Source: Phenylobacterium sp. (GTDB taxonomy: Bacteria > Pseudomonadota > Alphaproteobacteria > Caulobacterales > Caulobacteraceae). From it: a DNA stretch of 64,000 bases. This document shows, in pieces, positions 57,191-64,000 of the stretch. Each line of letters opens with the position of its first letter. The stretch's first letter is position 1. The notes under the pieces were generated by a model. That model searched no databases and had not been told where the DNA came from. It worked only from the letters and a program-made list of their open reading frames with translations. Location: the NCBI RefSeq assembly GCF_030698145.1, contig NZ_JAUYNW010000046.1, positions 19,979 through 83,978 on the forward strand, in the 5' to 3' direction. The position numbers were made by a program, and so were the translations under genes.

Positions 57191-58737
57191 TAGGGCGCCT
57201 GGACGGCGCGCTCGTGTAGGGCCGCGCGGGCCTTGGAGCCGGTGACGGCGACCTTCAGCATGTCGGCCTCTGGCTCCAGGCCGATGGCGCGCATCAGGGT
57301 TTCGCGGTCCGGGCCGGGCTTGGGAGGATAGGCTGCGGCCTTCTGCGGACGGCTGGCCACCCAATAGCCGAACACCTTGGCCAGGTTGGCCGGCTTCTTC
57401 AGCCAGGCGGACGGATGTTCCAGCATGTGGAACCCTCGCAGGGCCTGGCGCAGGAGTTGGGTGTCGGAGCGGATGGCGATGTTGACCCCGTCCTCCATGA
57501 AGCTCTTCAGCATCCGGCTCTTCAGGCTGGGCCGGTAGCCGGGCGTGAGGGTCTGCTGGGCCCGCCGGATGGCCGAGCGGTCCTGGTCGCGCATGGTGGT
57601 GTAGTAGGGCTTCAGTTCCCGGGTCACCCGCTCCTGGAAGTCGATCAGGCGCACAACTGGATCGTCGGTTTCCACCAGCACGTCGCGCAACAGATAGGCC
57701 TCGACGGCGGCGAACGAGCAGCCCCGGCCATAGAGCGGATTGGTGCGGATCAGGCTGTCGCCCAGCGGGAAGTATCCGATGACCGCCGGGGCGCCATCCT
57801 TGACCAGGTCGCGCCAGCGGCTGTGCAACTCGCCCATGCCGAACACCCGGCTGACGCCCTGCGACCTCGCCGGATCGATCCAGGGGACCAGGCCCGGCAT
57901 CTGGGCGCAGATGGCGTCGAACACCTCCGGGGCGACGATGGCCTTGCGCAGCTCCATCTCGATCTCGGGCACGCACAGGGTGATGGAGAAGCAGCCGTTG
58001 TCGGCCGGGAACACCCCGAACTTGAGGAAGCCCAGGTCGCCGGTGGCCGGCGCCTTGCCCCGTGGCGGTTCGTCCAGCCCAGGCGCCAGGTGGTAATGGC
58101 GGGTGAAATAGAGGATGCCGGCGCTCTCGGTCTCCTCGGCGATCGGCGCGCCGGCCTCGACCAGCTGCTCGATCCCTGACGAGGTGCGGCCCCCGGCGTC
58201 GATCACCAGGTCGCCGATCACGTCGCGCGGGCCCGCGGCGTCGGCCACCGAGACGCCCACGACCCGCAGGCCCTGCGGATCCTGCTGCACCAGCAGCTTA
58301 CGCACGAAGGTCTCGGATGCGACCCGGACGTTCGGCCAGCGCTCCACATAGCGCCGCATGACCAGCTCCAGCGTCGTGCGGCGGCTGGTCAGCACCACCA
58401 GGTCGCGGTCGACGGCCTCGGGCCTGTAGTCGGCCTTGTGCAGGTCCGTGAGCATGGACTCGAAGCCAAGCTCCCGGCAGCCGGCGCTCACCAGGTCGGC
58501 CAGCAGGCGAGGGTGCTCGTCGCGGATCAGGGTGCGCAGGCGCGCGAGGAAGGCGTGGCTGTGGCGCAGGTGGCCGACGCCGCGGCGATTCCAGTCGGTG
58601 AAGGCGGTGTCGGGGTCGCCCTTGGGCGGCGGTGGGTCGCGCTCAAGGATCACGATATCACGCCCGGTCGGCGCCAGCGCGAGCGCCGCGCACAGCCCGG
58701 CGATCCCGGATCCGATCACCAGCACGCGTTCGTGCAT
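57190..58737 (-). CDS. FAD-dependent oxidoreductase, halogenase/hydroxylase-like
   Basis: A 515-aa flavoprotein from the ATG at 58737 (GGAAGTGGA upstream). FAD Rossmann motif: VLVIGSGIAGLCAALALAPT. Further family sequence: HLRHSHAFLARLRTLIRDEH, LVIDAGGRTSSGIEQL, and the GD motif IGYFPLGDSLIRTNPLYGRG. These belong to the group of FAD monooxygenases/halogenases in which HLRHSHA and GD-RTNPLYGRG recur. The C-terminal 150 residues are helical and basic. Neither the halogenase WxWxIP motif nor the residues needed for substrate choice can be recognised. Substrate unknown. Confidence 0.83.
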   Translation of the reverse strand: MHERVLVIGSGIAGLCAALALAPTGRDIVILERDPPPPKGDPDTAFTDWNRRGVGHLRHSHAFLARLRTLIRDEHPRLLADLVSAGCRELGFESMLTDLHKADYRPEAVDRDLVVLTSRRTTLELVMRRYVERWPNVRVASETFVRKLLVQQDPQGLRVVGVSVADAAGPRDVIGDLVIDAGGRTSSGIEQLVEAGAPIAEETESAGILYFTRHYHLAPGLDEPPRGKAPATGDLGFLKFGVFPADNGCFSITLCVPEIEMELRKAIVAPEVFDAICAQMPGLVPWIDPARSQGVSRVFGMGELHSRWRDLVKDGAPAVIGYFPLGDSLIRTNPLYGRGCSFAAVEAYLLRDVLVETDDPVVRLIDFQERVTRELKPYYTTMRDQDRSAIRRAQQTLTPGYRPSLKSRMLKSFMEDGVNIAIRSDTQLLRQALRGFHMLEHPSAWLKKPANLAKVFGYWVASRPQKAAAYPPKPGPDRETLMRAIGLEPEADMLKVAVTGSKARAALHERAVQAP

Positions 58738-59043
58738 TCCACTTCCAGGCCACCGTCTCGACGGACTGGCTCCCAAAGGTAGAATCAAGCCTAACCGCGC
58801 GACGGCGCGCCGCAAAGCCTGACGTAGGGGAGGGTCCGCGCTTTACAGTCGCACCGGCCTGCGTCTAACTCCGGCGCGATGACGTGCTCGCGCAGCCAAG
58901 CTACGACCTCCACCGCTCCTGACCGGGGCGTTGGCAGGCGTGGGCGCGACTAGCGAGCCCACCCTCTCAGCAGCCCCGCCGGATCGGACGGGGCAACGAG
59001 TGCGGGGCCCATCCGCCGGCCAAGATCGGACGGAACTTTAGCC
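58738..59043. other. Intergenic gap without recognised genes
   Basis: 306 bp between the divergent FAD oxidoreductase and methyltransferase genes. I see no open frame with a plausible product, tRNA or strong hairpin. The two start regions presumably hold divergent promoters, but no clear -35/-10 pair is visible. Confidence 0.5.
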
Positions 59044-59829
59044 ATGATCAGCAATCCAAACGCCTTCTATGACGGTGGCCTGGCGGTCGAAACTTATGAT
59101 CTCTTCGCTGCGCAGAACGGCAAGCTCGCAGGCGACGTCGACTTCTACCTGGAGATGGCCCGCTCTCAGGGTGGTCCGGTTCTGGAGCTCGGCACGGGGA
59201 CGGGACGGGTGCTTGCGCCGCTGGCGGAAGCCGGCTTCGAGGTCACCGGCGTGGACATCTCACAGGCCATGCTCGACGTGGCCGGGCGGCGGCTCGCCGC
59301 GGCCGGCCTGCGAGCGCGACTCCTCTGCACGTCCATGCAAGCGTTCGAGACGGACGCTCGGTTCGATCTTGCCCTCATCCCAGCGCGCGCCTTTCAGCAC
59401 CTGGTGGATCCCGCCGACCAGAGGGCCTGCCTGACGCGGGTCAGAGACCACTTGAACCCAGGCGGCGTTCTGGTTCTGGACCTTTTCGATCCTCGGCTGG
59501 AGACCTGCGTCGGCGAGCCCGACCGGCTTCCGGACCGGGAGGTGGTCAATCCCGCGACCGGCGGGCGCTATCGCAAGGTCTGCCTGGGGCGGTTCGCCGA
59601 TCCGTTCGCCCAGGTCACCGGCGAGCGGATGCGGATCGAGGCGCTCGACGGACACGGCGGCGTGACGGCGTCCCAGGAGACCTCCTGGGCGCTACGCTGG
59701 TCGACCCGGCAGGAAACGGCGTACCTGCTCGAGTTGAGCGGCTTCGCGATCGAGGCGCAGTATTCCGACTTCGCCAAGGCGCCGCCGGTCTATGGCGGCG
59801 AGCAGCTCTGGGTGGCGCGGCGCGCCTAG
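59044..59829 (+). CDS. Class I SAM-dependent methyltransferase
   Basis: A 261-aa cytoplasmic methyltransferase. Motif I is VLELGTGTGRVLAPLAEAGF, motif II VTGVDISQAMLDVAGRRLA, motif III NPGGVLVLDLFDPRLE. The family size and the C-terminal part (TRQETAYLLELSGFAIEAQY) match small-molecule methyltransferases; the acceptor is unknown. Start at ATG 59044. It is convergent with the DsbA-like gene, the stop codons sharing CTAG at 59826-59829. Confidence 0.88.
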   Translation: MISNPNAFYDGGLAVETYDLFAAQNGKLAGDVDFYLEMARSQGGPVLELGTGTGRVLAPLAEAGFEVTGVDISQAMLDVAGRRLAAAGLRARLLCTSMQAFETDARFDLALIPARAFQHLVDPADQRACLTRVRDHLNPGGVLVLDLFDPRLETCVGEPDRLPDREVVNPATGGRYRKVCLGRFADPFAQVTGERMRIEALDGHGGVTASQETSWALRWSTRQETAYLLELSGFAIEAQYSDFAKAPPVYGGEQLWVARRA

Positions 59830-60578
59830 CTCGCGATGTCGACCTGGGCCTGGTTGATGGTCTTCAGCTTGCCGGTCTTGGCCTCGGCGATCGCCGCGCG
59901 CAGGGCGGCGATGTCGGCGCCCGAGATCATCCGCTCGCCAACGATGAAGGCCGGCGTGCCATCGATGCCCAGGCTCTGGGCCAGCTCCCAGTTGTCGCGG
60001 AGATGCTGCTGGACCGCGGCGCCGCGGCCGGCGGCCTTGGCCTGGGCGGGATCCACGCCCGCGGCGCGCAGATGGCGGTCGATGGAGACCTCGTTCAGGG
60101 CTCGCTCGGCCATGAATTCGCGATAGAGGACCAAGGTCTTGGGCTTGGCGCTGGCCGACAGCGCGCTCTGGGCGGCCAGCAGGGAGTCGCCCCGGAAGAT
60201 CGGATAGTCCTTGAAGACGAACCGGACGTCGGGGTTTTCCGCAATGATCTTAAGCACTTCCGGAGCGCTGGTCTTGCAGTAGCCGCAGCGGTAGTCGAAG
60301 AACTCGATCACCGTGATCTTGCCGTTCGGATTGGCCACGAAGTCGCGCGGATCGTTCTCCAGGGCCTTGCGATGCTTGACCAGGCCGGCCTTGGCGACCT
60401 TGGCGGCCTCGACCTCCTTGTTGGCCTGCAGCTTGGTCACCGCTTCCTCGATCACCTCGGGATGGGCCAGCAGGTAGGCGCGCACCTTCTGGCCGAAGGC
60501 GGCGTCCTCGGCCTTCTGGCAGGCGGTGAGCGACAGGAGGGCGGCGAAGGCCAGGGCGGTGCGGAACATCATGGTCAT
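59826..60578 (-). CDS. DsbA-family thiol-disulfide lipoprotein
   Basis: A 250-aa exported thioredoxin-fold oxidoreductase. The N-terminus is MTMMFRTALAFAALLSLTAC, with lipobox LTAC and lipid-modified Cys20 predicted. An N-terminal helical region follows (LLAHPEVIEEAVTKLQANKE, the typical peptide before the DsbA domain). Active site C98-G-Y-C101 in EFFDYRCGYCKTS, and cis-Pro in GIDGTPAFIVGERMI. It belongs to the DsbA/DsbG-like Com1 group. It probably oxidises or isomerises disulfides in periplasmic proteins. It lies upstream of nothing obvious, after the M48 protease gene on the same strand (32-bp gap). Confidence 0.9.
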   Translation of the reverse strand: MTMMFRTALAFAALLSLTACQKAEDAAFGQKVRAYLLAHPEVIEEAVTKLQANKEVEAAKVAKAGLVKHRKALENDPRDFVANPNGKITVIEFFDYRCGYCKTSAPEVLKIIAENPDVRFVFKDYPIFRGDSLLAAQSALSASAKPKTLVLYREFMAERALNEVSIDRHLRAAGVDPAQAKAAGRGAAVQQHLRDNWELAQSLGIDGTPAFIVGERMISGADIAALRAAIAEAKTGKLKTINQAQVDIAS

Positions 60579-60610
60579 AGGGCGCAAATAGGCGATCGGG
60601 TGCGCGCGCG

Positions 60611-62017
60611 CTAGCGCGACGAACTGCGAACGATGGACCCCTCGCGCGCCAGATCCTTCAGGTCGTCCTTGCTGGGCTTGGAGGTGAGCACGATGTCGGT
60701 GGCGCGGCGCCACTCGGGCGTGTCCTTGGTCAGCTTCTCGCGGGCGCGCATGGCGAAGACCCGCGCCTGCTGCGGATTGCCCAGGGAGAAGAAGTATTCG
60801 CCGGTCGCCAGGCGGGCCAGGCCCTCCTTGCCCTGCTTGTCATAGGCCTGGGCCAGCAGCCGCCAGGCCACCGCGTTGTCGTCTTCCTGGGTGAGCGCCT
60901 TGCGAAGCTCGGCGGCGCCTTCCTCGATCTTGGCGTCGTCGTCCAGCGCGATCAGGGTCTGGCCCAGATTGATGCGCAGCAGCGGCGCCTCGGGCATCAG
61001 GGCCACGGACTTGCGCTGCGGCGCCTCGGCCTCCACCGCGCGGCCGAACTCGAACAGCACCTGGCCTTTGAGCTCCCAAAGGTAGGGATTGTTCGGCTGG
61101 TCCACGAGCAGGGCGTCGATCAGTTTCAGCGACTGATCGGGCTGCTTCATCTGGTAGTAGGCGATCGCCCGAGCGTAGCGGGCCGGGTAGGAGGTGTCTT
61201 TCTCGGTGTACTTCACAATGGCCGTGGTGGGCGTGATGAAGCCCTCCAGCTTGGCTTTCATGATCTTGTGCTCTTCGATCGCCTCGGGCGTGTCGGGCTT
61301 GCCGTAGCTCGCGTTCAGTTCGACGCGGTGGCGCAGGGCCTCGATGCGGGAGGACGAGAGCGGGTGGGAGCGGAAATAGGCGAACCGCCGGGCCTCTTGG
61401 AAGACCTCCTGGTAGCGGAACTTGTCGAAGAACTCGGCGATGCCCTTGCCCGAGATGCCGGCCCGTTCGAGCGTGGCGGCGCCGGCCTGGTCGGCGCGGC
61501 TTTCCTGCTCGCGGCTGTAGCCCATCGCGCCAAGGGTCCCGAAGTAGCCGGCGCTGCCCACCAGGCCCGCGGCGGCCTCGCCGGAGCCCGCCAGCGCCGC
61601 CAGGACGCCCAGGCCCATGGTCAGCAGGAAGGGTTTCATGCCCGCGGCGTTCATCTCGCCCGAGCGCGCCGAGTGGCCGGCGGCCAGGTGTCCGACCTCG
61701 TGGGCGATGACGCCTTGAAGCTGGTTGGGATTGTCGGATTCGAGGATCAGGCCCGTGAACACCCCCATGGTCTGGGGCGCCGCGAACGCGTTCAGCTCCT
61801 TCGAGCCGATCAGCAGAATCTCGATGGATTTCGAATCGATGCCCGCGGCCTTGAAGATCGGCTCGGAGTCCTTGCGCAGGATCTCCTCGATCTCGGTGTC
61901 GCGGATCAGGGCGATACCCTCGTCCTCGGCCCGGACCGGTGCGGCGGGCAGGGCGACGCTGAGCGCCACCGCCGCCGCCAGGACCGATCGGGAAAGAGGA
62001 CGGGCAGGGGAGACCAT
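60611..62017 (-). CDS. M48 family metalloprotease with TPR-like C-terminus (BepA-like)
   Basis: A 468-aa protease from the ATG at 62017 (AGGAG nine bases upstream; a TTG three codons earlier is less likely). Signal peptide to about residue 30 (LALPAAPVRA-type end AAPVRA). The zinc motif HEVGH has His106, Glu107 and His110, and a later Glu in SREQESRADQAG is the third ligand. The C-terminal half has TPR-like helices (YARAIAYYQMKQPDQSLKLI and LRINLGQTLIALDDDAKIEE). This corresponds to BepA/YfgC-type periplasmic proteases that control outer-membrane protein assembly. Periplasmic. Confidence 0.92.
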   Translation of the reverse strand: MVSPARPLSRSVLAAAVALSVALPAAPVRAEDEGIALIRDTEIEEILRKDSEPIFKAAGIDSKSIEILLIGSKELNAFAAPQTMGVFTGLILESDNPNQLQGVIAHEVGHLAAGHSARSGEMNAAGMKPFLLTMGLGVLAALAGSGEAAAGLVGSAGYFGTLGAMGYSREQESRADQAGAATLERAGISGKGIAEFFDKFRYQEVFQEARRFAYFRSHPLSSSRIEALRHRVELNASYGKPDTPEAIEEHKIMKAKLEGFITPTTAIVKYTEKDTSYPARYARAIAYYQMKQPDQSLKLIDALLVDQPNNPYLWELKGQVLFEFGRAVEAEAPQRKSVALMPEAPLLRINLGQTLIALDDDAKIEEGAAELRKALTQEDDNAVAWRLLAQAYDKQGKEGLARLATGEYFFSLGNPQQARVFAMRAREKLTKDTPEWRRATDIVLTSKPSKDDLKDLAREGSIVRSSSR

Positions 62018-62112
62018 GCCGAACAACTCCTAGCGCCCCCGCCAAATCATCGTCCGAAGCCTAGCGCGCTTTCGGGCCAAGTGGAAACCAGGCCCGAAAG
62101 CGCATGTAGGGT

Positions 62113-64000
62113 CTAACCGCGTCGCCACCAGCCCTTGCGGGCCGCGGCCGGCGGCTTGGCGGTGATCTCGGCGGGGTCGGGTTCGCGGACGACCGCGGCT
62201 GGCGCCGGAGCGGGTTCCGGTTCGGGCTCGGCCACCGCCACAAGTTCAGGCTCGGCAGTGGCCGCTGCCTCGGCCGCGGCCTCGGCGGCGATCGACGCCT
62301 TGGTGCGGCGGGCGCGCGGCTTCTTCACCGGCGCCTCTTCGGCGACCGGAGCGGGCTCCGGCTCGACGACGGGTTCCGGCTCAGGTTCGGGCGCGATCTC
62401 GACAGGGGCTTCAGCCACGAAGGCCTCGGCGATGGGCGCTTCGGCCTCGACGCTGTCGCCGCCGTCCTCGCCACGGCCGCGTCCGCGGCCCCGGCGCGAG
62501 CGGGTCTTCTTCGGCTTGTCGTCGATGGCGGGCAGTTCCACCCAGACATCGACCTCGGGTCCGTCGACTCTCGGCTGGGTCGAACGGGCCGGGGCGGCCT
62601 CGGCGACCGGACGCTCATCATTGGCGGCGACAGGCGCGCGGGGCGCGGGGATGTCGTCGGCCGGATCGTGCCAGACGAACGGATCGTCGCCATAGGGCAC
62701 CCAGGGCCGTGTCCACGAGAAGACGTCGGTCGGACGTCCGTCGTCGCGCATTCGGCGACCGCCTCGGCGGCCACGGCGGCGACGCCGGCCGCCCTGGCCG
62801 TCATCCTCGGTGTCGGAGCCGGCGTCATCGGTCGCGGCAGGAACCGCCGCGGCGGCCGGCTGGTCGCTCGCCTCGCGCGGTTCGCCGTCCCGGCGTCCGC
62901 GGCGGCGCCGACGGCGGCCACGGCGCTGACCGCGATCGTCGCCGTCTTCCTCGTTGTCCTGCAGGCGTTGCTCGGCCCCGTCGTCGTCGGTCGCCTCGCG
63001 CTCGATCGCCTCTTCGTCCTCGTCCTCGATTTCCTCGTCGTCTTCCTCGTCCTCGTAGGTCTCGTCTTCGAGATCCTCGTCGACGGGCTGGTAGGCCTGG
63101 ACCGGCCCGCGGCTGATCAGCGGCTGGTGCTCGGGCCGGGTCTCGCTGGACGTCCGCTCGATCTCGTGGTCGGCGTGGGCCAGGGCGTCGTCGATCACGA
63201 TGGTGATGAACAGCCCCAGGCTCTCGTGGACGCGCGCCAAATGATTGCGCTTCTCGTTGAGGATATAGAGGCCGACGGCGCGGGGGACCTTCAGGGTCGC
63301 CTCGCCGCCGCCCTTCAGGGCCTCGATCTCCAGGGCGCGCAGCGCGGTGAGGGCGCTGGATTCCACCGTGCGGACCCGTCCGGCCCCGCCGCAATGTTCG
63401 CAGACGTGGGTGGTGCCTTCCAGCACGCCGGAGCGGCGGCGCTGGCGGCTGATCTCCATCAGGCCGAAGGAGCTGATCTTGCCCATCTGGACCCGGGCGC
63501 GGTCGTCCTTGAGCGCGTCCTTCAGCTTCTTTTCGACGGCCCGGTTGTTCTTCGACTCATCCATGTCGATGAAGTCGATGACGATCAGGCCGGCCAGGTC
63601 GCGTAGGCGCAGCTGGCGGGCGGCCTCCTCGGCCGCTTCCATGTTGGTCTTGAGCGCCGTGGCCTCGATGTTCCGCTCGCGGGTCGCGCGGCCCGAGTTG
63701 ACGTCGACGGCGACCAGGGCCTCGGTCTGGTTGATCACCAGGTAGCCGCCGGACTTCAGCGGCACGACCGGCGAATAGATCTGGCTGAGGTGGTCCTCGA
63801 TCCGGTACTTCACGAACAGCGGCATCGGTTCGCGATAGGGCTGAACCTTCTTGGCCTGCGACGGCATCAGCATGCGCATGAACTCGCGCGCTTCCTTGAA
63901 GCCGGCCTCGCCCTCGACCCAGACCTCGTCGATGTCCTTGTCGTAGAGGTCGCGGATCGTCCGCTTCACCAGGTCCTCTTCCTCATAGATGAGGGCGGGG
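62113..64000 (-). CDS. rne: Ribonuclease E, 5' part of the gene beyond the window
   Basis: C-terminal 629 residues of RNase E/G; the reading frame is open to the window edge (upstream codons ALIYEEEDLVKRTIRDL). Catalytic domain: INQTEALVAVDVNSGRATRE and VIDFIDMDESKNNRAVEKKL carry the two metal-binding aspartates; the zinc-link CEHCGGAGRVRTV is present. The C-terminal half is a disordered scaffold: an acidic block (EDEEDDEEIEDEDEEAIE), an arginine block (RRGRRRRRRGRRDG), further Arg clusters and a Pro/Glu/Ala tail (PEPEPEPVVEPEPAPVAE), which bind RNA and degradosome partners. Cytoplasmic, mRNA decay and rRNA processing. Confidence 0.95.
   Translation of the reverse strand, partial: PALIYEEEDLVKRTIRDLYDKDIDEVWVEGEAGFKEAREFMRMLMPSQAKKVQPYREPMPLFVKYRIEDHLSQIYSPVVPLKSGGYLVINQTEALVAVDVNSGRATRERNIEATALKTNMEAAEEAARQLRLRDLAGLIVIDFIDMDESKNNRAVEKKLKDALKDDRARVQMGKISSFGLMEISRQRRRSGVLEGTTHVCEHCGGAGRVRTVESSALTALRALEIEALKGGGEATLKVPRAVGLYILNEKRNHLARVHESLGLFITIVIDDALAHADHEIERTSSETRPEHQPLISRGPVQAYQPVDEDLEDETYEDEEDDEEIEDEDEEAIEREATDDDGAEQRLQDNEEDGDDRGQRRGRRRRRRGRRDGEPREASDQPAAAAVPAATDDAGSDTEDDGQGGRRRRRGRRGGRRMRDDGRPTDVFSWTRPWVPYGDDPFVWHDPADDIPAPRAPVAANDERPVAEAAPARSTQPRVDGPEVDVWVELPAIDDKPKKTRSRRGRGRGRGEDGGDSVEAEAPIAEAFVAEAPVEIAPEPEPEPVVEPEPAPVAEEAPVKKPRARRTKASIAAEAAAEAAATAEPELVAVAEPEPEPAPAPAAVVREPDPAEITAKPPAAARKGWWRRG

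Noticed and set aside
1..64000. CRISPR arrays, rRNA genes, insertion sequences
   Set aside because: No array of evenly spaced direct repeats with spacers, no rRNA sequence and no transposase with terminal repeats was found. The regularly spaced palindrome is kilobases apart and not CRISPR-like.

Overview
The window is high-GC alphaproteobacterial DNA, most likely from Caulobacteraceae (Caulobacter or Phenylobacterium-like). This is an inference from gene content (uvrC next to pgsA, a fused indolepyruvate ferredoxin oxidoreductase, an RNase E with an acidic/arginine-rich tail) and from a GC-rich intergenic repeat of the kind seen in that family. It has two halves: most of a temperate siphophage (1 to about 33,300) and ordinary chromosome (33,374-64,000).

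Prophage. The minus strand carries the virion and replication genes. In transcription order from 25.4 kb leftward they are: a Cro-like HTH protein, small genes, an adenine-methylase-like protein, a TOPRIM primase and a P-loop replication ATPase. Then come an iteron-rich gap, a regulator-like gene, small and large terminase, a gpW-like joiner, a lambda-type portal, a prohead protease/major capsid single-chain protein and a DUF2190 cement protein. Neck proteins, tail terminator, tail tube, tail chaperones with a -1 frameshift site, tape measure, three tail-tip proteins and a J-like protein follow, and the left end runs off the window. The plus strand from 25.5 kb carries an S24-type repressor, a chain of small unknown genes around a large wHTH/ParB-like protein, and a serine integrase. 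The integrase gene runs into the 3' half of a tRNA-Met(CAT) gene, which marks the right attachment site. No lysis genes are visible; they may lie left of position 1.

The most unusual signal is a 17-bp palindrome (TGCGAGCG-S-CGCTCGCA). It occurs seven times across the prophage, five of the six intervals being 4.5-5.1 kb, almost always within 65 bp of a start codon. I found no copy in the 30.7 kb of flanking chromosome. Separate candidate control elements are five 15-bp operator-like sites (GTGCG-N5-CGCAC) around the repressor gene and its divergent promoters, and phased GGAACG iterons beside the replication genes.

Chromosome. Next to the tRNA lie a GT4 glycosyltransferase and an AsnB-type amidotransferase (probably surface glycan). 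They are followed by a PQQ-type sugar dehydrogenase lipoprotein, an L-2-hydroxyglutarate-oxidase-like FAD enzyme, a DUF1963 protein and a class-C serine hydrolase. Then come indolepyruvate:ferredoxin oxidoreductase with a divergent Lrp regulator, and a membrane protein/XRE pair with its own palindromic operators. A VIT1-type transporter, a cytochrome b561 remnant, pirin, a GST, pgsA, uvrC and a very-long-chain acyl-CoA synthetase follow. The last part holds a ClpX-zinc-finger/HTH protein with palindromic sites, a single-pass membrane protein, a hybrid histidine kinase, a flavin oxidoreductase, a methyltransferase, a DsbA-like lipoprotein, an M48 protease with TPR-like tail, and the 3' part of rne.
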